In this document: positions 45,863-54,963 of the stretch, piece after piece | Numbering within the stretch: the stretch's first letter is position 1 | Layout of the letters: the number at the start of each line of letters is the position of its first letter | DNA from: Aquaticitalea lipolytica | GTDB taxonomy: Bacteria; Bacteroidota; Bacteroidia; Flavobacteriales; Flavobacteriaceae | Reading direction: 5' to 3' | Assembly: GCF_014641635.1 (NCBI RefSeq) | Contig: NZ_BMIC01000003.1 | Location: 218,759 to 282,758, forward strand | DNA length: 64,000 bases | Made by a program: the position numbers and the translations under genes | Notes under the pieces: generated by a model | Told to the model about the DNA's origin: nothing | Seen by the model: the letters and a program-made list of their open reading frames with translations, nothing else | Databases searched by the model: none

Positions 45863-46459
45863 TTAGTTAGTTTTTTCAAAGATAAAAAAGAGTTCTCTAT
45901 TCTCTCTTGGTTTTATTGAATTATATGAAGGCTCAAGTGTTTTAATACTAAAAAATTTTGAAAACCTATTTATATATTCCAATTTGCTTCCGCCAAAAGG
46001 AGGACCATCTTCTGTAAGTTCAAAATCAAATAATAAGCCAATCAACTTTCCATTTTTTACTAATAACTTATTCATTTGTTTAATATAATCTTCACGCAAT
46101 TCTGGATTTAAAGCACAAAAGAAAGTTTGTTCAATAATTAAATCGAAAGTATCATTTAGGTTAAAGAAATCGGAATGTATTATTTGATTTTCAGGAAATT
46201 CTGGAACTCTTCTTTTAAAATTGTTTAAAGGCATTTCAGCAATATCTAGAATATAAGTGTTTTTAAATCCTTTTTTCCAAAGATATTCAGCTTCAAAACT
46301 ATTTCCTGCTCCAGGGATTAAAATTTTTAAATCAAAATTTTCTAATTGATTAATATAGGATTCAATAGGAGTAGAGATGTCACCAATATCCCAACCAGTG
46401 TCATTGCTTTTATACCTTTCTTCCCAAAAGAGTTTATTAAGCTTATTCTTTTTCATCAT
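45863..46459 (-). CDS. SAM-dependent methyltransferase, TPMT-like
   Basis: A 198-residue methyltransferase. The start chosen is ATG 46459 (MMKKNKLNKLFWEERY); it overlaps the preceding S4-protein gene by 17 bases. FWEERYKSNDTGWDIGDISTP near the N terminus and LKILIPGAGNSFEAEYLWKKG (SAM motif I) are typical of thiopurine/thiol-methyltransferase (TPMT) proteins, as is DLIIEQTFFCALNPELR. Substrate unknown. Confidence 0.87.
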   Translation of the reverse strand: MMKKNKLNKLFWEERYKSNDTGWDIGDISTPIESYINQLENFDLKILIPGAGNSFEAEYLWKKGFKNTYILDIAEMPLNNFKRRVPEFPENQIIHSDFFNLNDTFDLIIEQTFFCALNPELREDYIKQMNKLLVKNGKLIGLLFDFELTEDGPPFGGSKLEYINRFSKFFSIKTLEPSYNSIKPRENRELFFIFEKTN

Positions 46460-46814
46460 AAAAATCGTCAATATCTCTTCGGTCTTTTTTTGTCGGTCTT
46501 CCAGCGCCTTTTTTTCTGTAATAGTCTTTAGAATATTTTAAAAGTTCTTGTGCTGCAAAGGCTTCTTTAGGAGTAGTGTCTACCCTGTAAATGTCAACTA
46601 ATTTTGCTCCAACTCTATTTGGAGGTAAGTCATTTACTGTAAGTTGATACCAAATTTGGTCTTTTCTAAGTTCAATTTTATCGGTTGGATATACCTCTCT
46701 ACTTGGCTTTACAACCTGTTCATTAACTTTAATATGTCCTTTTTTACAAGCTTCTGTTGCTAAGCTTCTTGTTTTGTAATATCTCACACACCAAAGGAAT
46801 TTATCTACTCGCAT
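46443..46814 (-). CDS. S4-domain RNA-binding protein (HslR-like)
   Basis: A 123-residue RNA-binding protein. MRVDKFLWCVRYYKTRSLATEACKKGHIKVNEQVVKPSREV-like sequence is the S4 domain of heat-shock protein 15 (HslR), which binds stalled 50S subunits with nascent chains. The C-terminal tail is strongly charged (KKGAGRPTKKDRRDIDDFYDEKE), as usual. First gene of a three-gene minus-strand unit with the methyltransferase and the PRTase. Confidence 0.88.
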   Translation of the reverse strand: MRVDKFLWCVRYYKTRSLATEACKKGHIKVNEQVVKPSREVYPTDKIELRKDQIWYQLTVNDLPPNRVGAKLVDIYRVDTTPKEAFAAQELLKYSKDYYRKKGAGRPTKKDRRDIDDFYDEKE

Positions 46815-46893
46815 ATTAAAATTATAAAAACAACGTTAATGTTGTTGTACAAAAATATTATAAAATCGTATCTTGCGACAAAAATACGCAATA

Positions 46894-47922
46894 ATGAAAT
46901 TAGGAAAATTAACTTTATTAGTTTTTGGTTTAATGGTTACATTTTCATCATGTAAAAAAGATGATGATAGTTATGTGCCTCCTGTAGAAAGAGATCGAAC
47001 AGAGCAGCAAGCAGCTGACAAAGATTCTTTACTCCTTTATTTACAAACGCATTATTATAATTCTTCAGTATTTGAATCTGGAACGAATCATACTATATCA
47101 GAAATCATTATTTCTGAATTGCCTAAAGATGCCGCAGGTAATTATTTGCCATTACCAGATCCTGCGAATAATACTTTGTTAATAGATGATGTTACTATTT
47201 TAACTACTACTTACTTAGAAACAGAATACGAGTATTATGTTTTAAATTTGAACCAAGGTGGTGGAGTTGCTCCTAAGTTTTCATATGACGTTAGAGTTAA
47301 TTATTCAGGTAATTTATTAGACGAAGAAATTTTTGATAGTACAGTAACCCCAACAACCATAGATTTATTAAACCTTATTCAAGGTTGGAGATTAATTATG
47401 CCTACATTTAATACTGCTGAAAGCTATGTAGAAAATGGTGACGGAACTGTTAGTTATGATAATTATGGTCTTGGTGTAATGTTTTTGCCTTCTGGTTTAG
47501 CATATTATGCCTCACCTCCTTTTGGAGTTACTGCTTATGCTAATTTAATTTTTAAGTTTGAATTATTTCAAACAGAAATGAATGATCATGATGAAGATGG
47601 TATTCCTTCTCATATTGAAGATTTAGATGGTGATGAGAACCCTTTTAATGATGATACAGATGCGGATGATATACCTAATCTTTTAGATTTAGATGACGAT
47701 GGAGATGGTGTTTTAACTATTAATGAGCTACAGAAAACTACATATACCGTAGACACCAATATGGGAGAACAAGAACCGGTTTTAGCTGCTGGCGAATATG
47801 AAAGAAGTAGAACTGTTAGTAATGGAATAATAACTATTAAAACTGTTAAAACAGTAGATTCAGATACTAATGGTGTTGCTGATTATTTACAGTCATCAAT
47901 TACAATAAATTACAATCAATAA
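46894..47922 (+). CDS. Lipoprotein with FKBP-like domain and Asp-rich calcium-type repeats
   Basis: A 342-residue lipoprotein. The ATG at 46894 gives MKLGKLTLLVFGLMVTFSSC with Cys20; a TTG seven codons upstream is not needed. Residues about 135-235 (FSYDVRVNYSGNLLDEEIFDST ... YYASPPFGVTAYANLIFKFEL) resemble an FKBP-type prolyl isomerase. The C-terminal part (about 235-275) has DHDEDGIPSHIEDLDGDENP and DLDDDGDGVL, thrombospondin type 3-like calcium loops. Several FKBP active-site aromatics are altered, so activity is uncertain. Confidence 0.75.
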   Translation: MKLGKLTLLVFGLMVTFSSCKKDDDSYVPPVERDRTEQQAADKDSLLLYLQTHYYNSSVFESGTNHTISEIIISELPKDAAGNYLPLPDPANNTLLIDDVTILTTTYLETEYEYYVLNLNQGGGVAPKFSYDVRVNYSGNLLDEEIFDSTVTPTTIDLLNLIQGWRLIMPTFNTAESYVENGDGTVSYDNYGLGVMFLPSGLAYYASPPFGVTAYANLIFKFELFQTEMNDHDEDGIPSHIEDLDGDENPFNDDTDADDIPNLLDLDDDGDGVLTINELQKTTYTVDTNMGEQEPVLAAGEYERSRTVSNGIITIKTVKTVDSDTNGVADYLQSSITINYNQ

Positions 47923-47940
47923 GATTTTAAGTAATAAAAT

Positions 47941-47974
47941 AAAAGCCACTTAATTATTAAGTGGCTTTTTTGTT
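47941..47974. terminator. Bidirectional terminator between the FKBP-like and outer-membrane genes
   Basis: AAAAGCCACTTAA (47941-47953), loop TTA, TTAAGTGGCTTTT (47957-47969), more T. It serves both convergent genes. The stem core GCCACTTA is the same as in the terminator at 7198. Confidence 0.9.
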
Positions 47975-47975
47975 T

Positions 47976-48566
47976 TTATAGTCCTACAGATAAACTCAAT
48001 ATAAGTTGATCTGGTCTAGTATCAATTCTACTTGCAGTACTAGAGCCTAAGTTGCTATTTATAAAAGTAGCTTCATTATCATTAAAGCCTCTTTCATACC
48101 TTACATCTATACCTATGTTTTTGAAGTTTAGACCAATTCCAAAGTTAAGTCCTATAGTAAAATCATCGTGTACATTATCTATGGTGATACCATCAAACTC
48201 AGAATCAATAATATATTGTAATGATGGTCCTCCAAAGACACTAACAGGGCCTAAAATTTTTACACCAACTAAAAGAGGTGCGTCAAATTTTTTCATTATA
48301 AAATCATCATTATTATAATCACTTTTTGTGTAAGTATAAATGAGTTCAGGTTTAAAATAAAGTTTGTTACCTATTTTGCCAAAAAGTCCTAAATGGTAGC
48401 CAATGTTTCTATCTGGATGCTGTGCATTATCTCCAATAGATTCAAAATAATCACCATTAGCATTATAATTTAATCCGCCTTTAATACCAAAGCCGCTTCC
48501 AACTTGAGCAAAAGACGTAAAGCATAAGAAAGAAAATAAAACTGTACTAAAAATCAATTTTTTCAT
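47976..48566 (-). CDS. Outer-membrane beta-barrel protein (PorT/OmpA-barrel type)
   Basis: A 196-residue protein with a signal peptide (MKKLIFSTVLFSFLCFTSFAQ). GSGFGIKGGLNYNANG starts an eight-strand barrel of the outer-membrane beta-barrel (OMP_b-brl) family; strands alternate through YFKPELIYTYT, SVFGGPSLQYI and GIDVRYERGF to SLSVGL. No ligand or enzyme function can be told. Monocistronic. Confidence 0.85.
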   Translation of the reverse strand: MKKLIFSTVLFSFLCFTSFAQVGSGFGIKGGLNYNANGDYFESIGDNAQHPDRNIGYHLGLFGKIGNKLYFKPELIYTYTKSDYNNDDFIMKKFDAPLLVGVKILGPVSVFGGPSLQYIIDSEFDGITIDNVHDDFTIGLNFGIGLNFKNIGIDVRYERGFNDNEATFINSNLGSSTASRIDTRPDQLILSLSVGL

Positions 48567-48619
48567 AATATTCGTTTTAAGATTTGATTTGTATAATCAA
48601 AAACGCTGCCAAACAAATA

Positions 48620-49573
48620 TTATTTTCTTTTCATTACTTTTTCAACAGCTTTAACTATTGCAGCACTATTTAATCCGTATTTATCCATTAGCTGAGCTGG
48701 AGTTCCTGACTCACCAAAAGTATCATTTGTTGCAACAAATTCTTGTGGTGTTGGTTTGTGCTTAGCTAAAACGCGAGCAACACTCTCTCCTAAACCACCT
48801 AAATAATTATGCTCTTCAGCAGTAACAATACAACCAGTTTTAGTTACAGAATCTAAAATGGCTTTATCGTCTAGAGGTTTTATAGTATGAATATTTATGA
48901 CCTCGGCAGATATACCTTTTTCATTTAAAGTTTTGGCTGCTTCTAAAGCTTCCCATACTAAATGACCAGTAGCAACAATAGTTACATCTGTTCCTTCAAT
49001 TAAATGTAAAGCCTTACCAATTTCAAATTTTTGATTTTCTGGAGTAAAGTTAGCTACACTAGGTCTTCCAAAACGAAGGTAAACTGGGCCATGATGTTCA
49101 GCAATAGCAATTGTTGCTGCTTTAGTTTGATTATAATCACAAGGATTAATAACCGTCATTCCTGGCAGCATTTTCATTAAACCAATATCTTCTAATATTT
49201 GGTGAGTTGCACCATCTTCACCTAGTGTTAAACCAGCATGAGAAGCACATATTTTAACGTTTTTGTCAGAATAAGCAACACTTTGTCTTATTTGGTCATA
49301 AACTCTTCCTGTTGAGAAATTTGCAAAAGTTCCTGTAAAAGGAATTTTTCCACCAATAGTTAAACCTGCAGCTAAGCCAATCATATTTGCTTCTGCGATT
49401 CCAACCTGAAAAAAGCGTTCAGGATGATTCTTTTTAAAATCATCCATTTTTAAAGAACCAATTAAATCAGCACAAAGTGCGACAACATTTTCGTTAGTTT
49501 TTCCTAATTCAGTTAATCCTGCTCCAAAACCTGAGCGTGTATCTTTATTTCCTGTATTTGTATATGTTTTCAT
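48620..49573 (-). CDS. Transketolase, C-terminal subunit
   Basis: A 317-residue protein holding the pyrimidine-binding and C-terminal domains of a split transketolase. Conserved pieces are VGIAEANMIGLAAGLTIGGKIPFTGTFANFS (with the Glu that activates thiamine diphosphate), SHAGLTLGEDGATHQ and the C-terminal EEHNYLGGLGESVA. It pairs with the N-terminal subunit encoded 20 bases upstream. Transketolase moves two-carbon units in the pentose phosphate pathway. Confidence 0.92.
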   Translation of the reverse strand: MKTYTNTGNKDTRSGFGAGLTELGKTNENVVALCADLIGSLKMDDFKKNHPERFFQVGIAEANMIGLAAGLTIGGKIPFTGTFANFSTGRVYDQIRQSVAYSDKNVKICASHAGLTLGEDGATHQILEDIGLMKMLPGMTVINPCDYNQTKAATIAIAEHHGPVYLRFGRPSVANFTPENQKFEIGKALHLIEGTDVTIVATGHLVWEALEAAKTLNEKGISAEVINIHTIKPLDDKAILDSVTKTGCIVTAEEHNYLGGLGESVARVLAKHKPTPQEFVATNDTFGESGTPAQLMDKYGLNSAAIVKAVEKVMKRK

Positions 49574-49593
49574 TTGTCTTTTTTAATTGATGA

Positions 49594-50439
49594 TTAATAA
49601 TCTCCTAAAGTCTCAGCGTTTTGAGCTAAACCAATGGCTAATTGCTCATCATTTGGTGCTTTACCATGCCATGCATGAGTATGCATCATAAAATCTACAC
49701 CGTTACCCATTACAGTTTTTAATAGCACACAAACTGGTTTTCCTTTTCCAGTTTTAGATTTCGCCTCAGTCATTCCTTTTAGAATGGCATCTATATTATT
49801 ACCTTCTTCAATTTCAATAACAACCCATCCAAAAGCTTCAAACTTACCTTTAATACTTCCCATTGGCAATACATCATCAGTAGAACCGTCGATTTGCTGA
49901 CCATTTAAATCAACTGTACAAATAATATTATCTACTTTTTTTGCAGCAGCATACATTATTGCTTCCCAATTTTGACCTTCTTGTAATTCGCCATCACCAT
50001 GAAGACTATATATTAAGTGGCTATCATTGTTTAATTTTTTTGCTTGTGCAGCACCAAGAGCAACACTCATTCCTTGTCCTAGCGACCCTGAAGCTATTCT
50101 TATTCCTGGTAAACCCTCGTGCGTTGTAGGATGTCCTTGTAAACGAGAATTTATTAATCGAAAAGTATTTAATTCTTCAACTTCAAAATAACCTGCTCTG
50201 GCAAGTACACTGTAATAAACAGGTGAAATATGTCCATTAGAAAGGAAGAAAATATCTTCTCCAATACCATCCATATTAAATCCATCTTTTCTATCCATAA
50301 TTTCATTAAATAAGGCTACAAAAAACTCTGCACATCCTAATGAACCTCCTGGATGACCAGAATTAACCTTGTGTACCATTCTTAAGATATCTCTCCTTAC
50401 TTGAATGACTAAATCTTCTAATTGTTGTGTGTTTGACAT
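49594..50439 (-). CDS. Transketolase, N-terminal subunit
   Basis: A 281-residue protein with the diphosphate-binding half of a split transketolase. The motif HKVNSGHPGGSLGC binds substrate, and the thiamine diphosphate motif GDGELQEGQNWEAIMYAA with VDLNGQQIDG (about 150-190) is complete. The gene has a perfect promoter and precedes the C-terminal subunit gene, so the two halves are made in equal amounts. Confidence 0.92.
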   Translation of the reverse strand: MSNTQQLEDLVIQVRRDILRMVHKVNSGHPGGSLGCAEFFVALFNEIMDRKDGFNMDGIGEDIFFLSNGHISPVYYSVLARAGYFEVEELNTFRLINSRLQGHPTTHEGLPGIRIASGSLGQGMSVALGAAQAKKLNNDSHLIYSLHGDGELQEGQNWEAIMYAAAKKVDNIICTVDLNGQQIDGSTDDVLPMGSIKGKFEAFGWVVIEIEEGNNIDAILKGMTEAKSKTGKGKPVCVLLKTVMGNGVDFMMHTHAWHGKAPNDEQLAIGLAQNAETLGDY

Positions 50440-50465
50440 ATAATTACTGTTAGTTTTTTCAGTTG

Positions 50466-50495
50466 CAAAAATAAAGTTTTATAACCCTTAAACAA
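50466..50495 (-). promoter_or_regulatory. Consensus promoter of the split transketolase operon
   Basis: On the minus strand TTG (50495-50493), 19 bases, TATTTTTG (50473-50466), followed by a leader of about 22 bases to the ATG at 50439. Confidence 0.8.
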
Positions 50496-50580
50496 AGTGT
50501 GTATATGTGCACTTATTAACGAATTTTGGTGTTTTGCTAACAATTTTGATTTTATTAAGAAACAAAGTGATAGAGTTATT

Positions 50581-50588
50581 TATCTTTG
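50581..50588 (+). promoter_or_regulatory. -7 promoter box of tgt
   Basis: TATCTTTG ends six bases before the ATG at 50595, which implies a leader of a few bases or none. No TTG at -33. Confidence 0.5.
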
Positions 50589-50594
50589 CCACCT

Positions 50595-51725
50595 ATGAAA
50601 TTTGAATTAAAAGCAAAAGACTCGCAAAGTAAAGCTAGAGCAGGAGTAATGACAACAGATCATGGCGTTATTGAAACGCCTATTTTTATGCCTGTTGGTA
50701 CAGTTGCTTCTGTGAAAGGAGTGCATCAACGTGAGCTGAAAAATGATATTAATCCTGATATTATCTTAGGAAATACATATCACTTATATCTACGACCACA
50801 AACAGCTATATTAGAGCAGGCAGGTGGACTTCATAAGTTTATGAATTGGGATAGAAATATTCTGACAGATTCTGGAGGTTATCAAGTATATTCTTTATCG
50901 TCAAGAAGAAAAATAAAAGAAGAAGGTGTTAAATTTAAATCGCACATTGATGGTAGCTATCATGTGTTTACGCCAGAAAACGTAATGGAAATTCAGCGAA
51001 CAATAGGTGCTGATATTATCATGGCGTTTGATGAATGTACACCATATCCTTGTGATTATCGTTATGCACAACGTAGTATGCATATGACACATCGTTGGTT
51101 AGACAGATGTATTAATCATCTCGATAAATTGCCTTATAAATATGGATATGAGCAAACTTTTTTTCCAATTGTTCAAGGAAGTACTTATAAAGATTTGCGC
51201 CAACAATCTGCAGAATATATAGCAAATGCAGGCGCTCAAGGTAATGCAATTGGAGGGTTGTCTGTTGGAGAACCAGCAGAAGAAATGTATGCGATGACAG
51301 AGGTTGTAACTGCAATCTTACCAGAAGAAAAGCCTAGATACTTAATGGGTGTTGGAACACCAATCAATATTCTCGAAAATATTGCGTTAGGTATAGATAT
51401 GTTTGATTGTGTGATGCCTACGCGTAATGCAAGAAACGGTATGTTATTTACTGCACATGGCTCAATTAATATTAAAAACAAAAAATGGGAAGCCGATTTT
51501 TCTCCAGTTGATGAAATGGGAATTACCTTTGTAGATACAGATTATACTAAAGCTTATTTACGTCATTTATTTACTGTAAATGAAAGATTAGGAGCTCAAA
51601 TAGCAACAATACATAATCTTGGGTTTTATTTATGGTTGGTTAGAGAGGCTAGAAAACATATATTAGCAGGAGATTTTAGAACTTGGAAAGATATGATGGT
51701 AAAACAAATGGATAATCGTTTGTAA
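50595..51725 (+). CDS. tgt: Queuine tRNA-ribosyltransferase (tRNA-guanine transglycosylase)
   Basis: A 376-residue TIM-barrel enzyme that exchanges G34 for preQ1 in tRNAs with GUN anticodons. Start is ATG 50595 (MKFELKAKDSQSKARAG), the usual N terminus; the upstream TTG overlaps the promoter box. Catalytic Asp lies in LTDSGGYQVYSL (about 90), the second Asp in GVGTPINILENIALGIDMFDCVMPTRNAR (about 275). The zinc-binding C-terminal region is reduced in visible Cys: bacterial Tgt usually has CxCxxC followed by His, but here the stretch is INIKNKKWEADFSPVDEM, so the zinc site looks absent. First gene of tgt-lptF/G-eamA. Confidence 0.92.
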   Translation: MKFELKAKDSQSKARAGVMTTDHGVIETPIFMPVGTVASVKGVHQRELKNDINPDIILGNTYHLYLRPQTAILEQAGGLHKFMNWDRNILTDSGGYQVYSLSSRRKIKEEGVKFKSHIDGSYHVFTPENVMEIQRTIGADIIMAFDECTPYPCDYRYAQRSMHMTHRWLDRCINHLDKLPYKYGYEQTFFPIVQGSTYKDLRQQSAEYIANAGAQGNAIGGLSVGEPAEEMYAMTEVVTAILPEEKPRYLMGVGTPINILENIALGIDMFDCVMPTRNARNGMLFTAHGSINIKNKKWEADFSPVDEMGITFVDTDYTKAYLRHLFTVNERLGAQIATIHNLGFYLWLVREARKHILAGDFRTWKDMMVKQMDNRL

Positions 51726-51728
51726 AGA

Positions 51729-52808
51729 ATGAAGATACTTGATTGGTACATACTTAAACGGTATTTATTCACGTTTTTAATGATGCTGTTGCTGTTTATA
51801 CCTATAGGTATAACTATAAACCTTGCTGAGAAAATTGGTAAAATATTAGAGAATAATGTGCCGTTTGGAGAGGTAGCAATGTACTATCTAAACTTTACAA
51901 TCTATTTTGCAAACCTATTATTTCCCTTATTCTTGTTTTTGTCTGTTATTTGGTTTACTTCAAAACTTGCAAATAATACAGAAATTGTAGCTTTTTTAAG
52001 CTCAGGAGTGTCCTTTTCAAGATTTTTAAGACCTTATTTAATTGGAGCATCTATTGTTGCAATTATGGCATTAATTCTAGGATTATATTTAGCGCCAAAA
52101 GCGAGTAGTGGGTATAATCAGTTTATTTACAAACACTTAAAATCTGGTAATCAGCAATTGTTACAAACTCAAAATATCTATAGACAGATAAATGATAACG
52201 ATTATATATATGTAAGCAATTTTGACGTTAGTCAAAAAACAGGAAATAATTTTACTTACGAACATTTTGAAGGCAATAAACTTAAGTATAAAATTTTTGC
52301 TAACGCAATAACTTTTTCTGAGAAGGATAGTACATATCGCTTATTTAATTATGTAAAGAGAAAAATTGGTGATAATAATGATGTCATTGAGACCATAAGA
52401 AGAAAAGATACTGTTTTTACTTTCGATTTAGAAGATTTAACACCTGTTGAATATATCGCTGAGACTTTACAGTATGGGGAACTTAACAGTTTTATAAAAA
52501 AAGAAAAAGAACGAGGTTCTTCAAATATTGGCCGCTATGAAGTGGTTTTGTATAAAAAATGGAGTTTGCCTGTTTCTATTTTCATATTAACAATTATTGC
52601 AGTTGCAGTATCTTCAATTAAGCGACGAGGAGGAATGGGTGTGAATTTGGCTTTTGGTATTTGTATCGCAATGGTATTTGTTTTTTTTGACAAAGTATTT
52701 GGTGTTATGGCATCTCAATCAGATTTTCCACCAATAATTGCAGTGTGGTTTCCAAATGTTATTTTTGGTATTTTAGCGATATATCTTCTGTACAATGCAA
52801 AACGCTAA
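51729..52808 (+). CDS. LptF/LptG family permease
   Basis: A 359-residue inner-membrane protein of the YjgP/YjgQ family, the permease part of the LptB2FGC lipopolysaccharide exporter. Helices cluster at the N terminus (about 15-40, 60-80, 100-120) and C terminus (about 275-355), with a large periplasmic beta-jellyroll between them. ILDWYILKRYLFTFL and the SSGVSFSRFLRPYL segment are typical. Three bases after tgt. LptF and LptG cannot be told apart here. Confidence 0.88.
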   Translation: MKILDWYILKRYLFTFLMMLLLFIPIGITINLAEKIGKILENNVPFGEVAMYYLNFTIYFANLLFPLFLFLSVIWFTSKLANNTEIVAFLSSGVSFSRFLRPYLIGASIVAIMALILGLYLAPKASSGYNQFIYKHLKSGNQQLLQTQNIYRQINDNDYIYVSNFDVSQKTGNNFTYEHFEGNKLKYKIFANAITFSEKDSTYRLFNYVKRKIGDNNDVIETIRRKDTVFTFDLEDLTPVEYIAETLQYGELNSFIKKEKERGSSNIGRYEVVLYKKWSLPVSIFILTIIAVAVSSIKRRGGMGVNLAFGICIAMVFVFFDKVFGVMASQSDFPPIIAVWFPNVIFGILAIYLLYNAKR

Positions 52809-53709
52809 ACTAAAAAATTATCTGCACTTACATTTTTTAGTATTTATTGCAGGTTTTACAGCCATTTTAGGAGAATTAATTTCAATTGGATCTATACCAC
52901 TTGTATGGTATAGAATGTTAATAGCAGGAGTTTTAATGTTGATATACATTAAAATTATTAAGATAAAAATTGCTATTGACAAACGTACAATGATCAAGTT
53001 TTTTGCTGCAGGTATAATCATCGCTTTGCATTGGATAACTTTTTTTGAAGCAATTAAACAATCCAACATATCTATAACATTAGCTATGTTTTCAACTGGA
53101 GCCTTTTTTGCATCTTTTGTTGAACCAATAATTTATAAAAGACGTATAATTTGGTACGAAATTTTGTTTGGAATTATAGTTATAATAGGCGTCTTTTTAA
53201 TTACTCAAAGCGAAATAAAATATATTAATGGAATACTACTAGGTATTTCATCAGCATTATTTTCTACATTATTTGCTGTTATAAATGGTAAGTTTATTGA
53301 AAAACATAGCGCAACAGTTATTTCATTTTATGAGTTTATAAGTGGTGTCTTTTTTATAACTCTTTTTATACTTTTTTTTAAAGGAGGGTTTTCTGTTGAA
53401 TTTTTTATTCTATCATCTTCAGATTGGATATATCTATTCATATTAGCTTCAATATGTACAGCTTATGCTTTTATTGGCGCAGTACATGTTATGAAACTAA
53501 TAAGCCCATATACAGTTATTTTATCGTATAATCTTGAGCCTATTTATGGAATTGCATTAGCATTATTATTATTTCCTGCAACCGAAACAATGAGTCCTCA
53601 ATTCTATTACGGAGCCATCTTAATATTAATTACTGTGCTATTAGATGGCGTTTTTAAAAATTTTAAGATTAGAAAAAGAAAGAGAATAATATCAACTAAA
53701 GACAATTAA
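52795..53709 (+). CDS. EamA/DMT family transporter
   Basis: A 304-residue inner-membrane protein with ten helices in two EamA repeats (about 8-140 and 150-285). The family exports metabolites such as amino acids or nucleotide sugars. Its start overlaps the LptF/G gene by 14 bases, so it is translationally coupled. Substrate unknown. Confidence 0.87.
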   Translation: MQNAKLKNYLHLHFLVFIAGFTAILGELISIGSIPLVWYRMLIAGVLMLIYIKIIKIKIAIDKRTMIKFFAAGIIIALHWITFFEAIKQSNISITLAMFSTGAFFASFVEPIIYKRRIIWYEILFGIIVIIGVFLITQSEIKYINGILLGISSALFSTLFAVINGKFIEKHSATVISFYEFISGVFFITLFILFFKGGFSVEFFILSSSDWIYLFILASICTAYAFIGAVHVMKLISPYTVILSYNLEPIYGIALALLLFPATETMSPQFYYGAILILITVLLDGVFKNFKIRKRKRIISTKDN

Positions 53710-53806
53710 ATTTTTGAATTCTCTTTGATATTAATTAAATTTAATACCAGACCAATTGTAAGTTATATTTCGTTAGTTTCATTCTAGTAAAAACGAAAAA
53801 TTTATG

Positions 53807-53814
53807 TAGGTTTG
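53807..53814 (+). promoter_or_regulatory. -7 promoter box of accA
   Basis: TAGGTTTG matches TAnnTTTG and lies immediately before an ATG at 53816. An mRNA from it would start after that codon, so the ATG at 53843 is the better start for accA. Confidence 0.5.
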
Positions 53815-53842
53815 TATGCTAACTAAAATTAAACTTAATTCT

Positions 53843-54796
53843 ATGGAATATCTAGAATTTGAGCTTCCAATCAAAGAACTCCAGGAGCAATTAGAAAAAT
53901 GCCAAATCATTGGAGAAGAAAGTGAAGTTGATGTTACTGAAACATGTAAACAGATAGAAGAGAAACTTTTAAAAACAAAAAAAGAGATTTATAAAAACCT
54001 AACTGCATGGCAACGTGTTCAGTTATCTCGCCATCCTAATCGTCCTTATACTTTAGACTACATTAAAGCACTTTGTGGTGATTCTTTTTTAGAATTGCAT
54101 GGTGATAGAAATGTAAAAGACGATAAAGCAATGATTGGTGGCCTTGGTAAAATAGGTGATCAAACATATATGTTTGTTGGTCAACAAAAAGGTTATAATA
54201 CCAAAACTAGACAATATAGAAATTTTGGGATGTCTAATCCAGAAGGATATCGTAAAGCATTACGATTAATGAAGTCTGCTGAAAAATTTAATATTCCAGT
54301 AGTAACTTTAATAGACACTCCTGGTGCATATCCTGGGTTAGAAGCTGAAGAGCGTGGTCAAGGAGAAGCAATTGCACGTAATATATTAGAAATGACAAGG
54401 CTTAAAGTGCCTATTATTTGTGTAATTATTGGAGAAGGTGCTTCAGGTGGTGCATTAGGTATTGGTGTAGGAGATAGAGTATTGATGTTAGAAAATACTT
54501 GGTATTCTGTTATTTCTCCAGAATCTTGTTCATCAATTTTATGGAGAAGTTGGGAGTATAAAGAGCAAGCGGCAGAAGCCCTTAAACTTACAGCTCCAGA
54601 TATGAAAAAGCTTAAACTAGTTGATGATATTATCAAAGAGCCTTTAGGAGGAGCACATATTGATAGAGAAAAAACATTTTTAACTGTAAGAGACGCAATT
54701 GAAAAAAATTACAACCAACTTAAAAACTTATCACCAAAAGAATTGGTAAAAGAGCGTATGGATAAATATGCTAATATGGGAGTTTTTAAAGGCTAA
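53843..54796 (+). CDS. accA: Acetyl-CoA carboxylase carboxyltransferase subunit alpha
   Basis: A 317-residue subunit of the carboxyltransferase that makes malonyl-CoA for fatty-acid synthesis. The start at 53843 ([20 protein letters not shown]) is the family's usual N terminus. Visible are [53 protein letters not shown] (the CoA/biotin pocket) and [19 protein letters not shown] terminator follows; accD is elsewhere. Confidence 0.95.
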   Translation: MEYLEFELPIKELQEQLEKCQIIGEESEVDVTETCKQIEEKLLKTKKEIYKNLTAWQRVQLSRHPNRPYTLDYIKALCGDSFLELHGDRNVKDDKAMIGGLGKIGDQTYMFVGQQKGYNTKTRQYRNFGMSNPEGYRKALRLMKSAEKFNIPVVTLIDTPGAYPGLEAEERGQGEAIARNILEMTRLKVPIICVIIGEGASGGALGIGVGDRVLMLENTWYSVISPESCSSILWRSWEYKEQAAEALKLTAPDMKKLKLVDDIIKEPLGGAHIDREKTFLTVRDAIEKNYNQLKNLSPKELVKERMDKYANMGVFKG

Positions 54797-54821
54797 TTTT
54801 TTCTTTGCCATATAAAAATCT

Positions 54822-54851
54822 AAACTGAAGCCTAACATCTTCAGTTTTTTT
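54822..54851 (+). terminator. Rho-independent terminator after accA
   Basis: AAACTGAAG (54822-54830), eight-base loop, CTTCAGTTT (54839-54847), then T-run. Confidence 0.9.
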
Positions 54852-54963
54852 ATCGCTATTAACAATATTTTTAAGTTATTAACAGTTAAATTGTTGAAGA
54901 GTTGTTAAGATTGTGCTTTCTAAAAATAATGCTTTTCTTAACAATTTATTTACATTCGCATTC

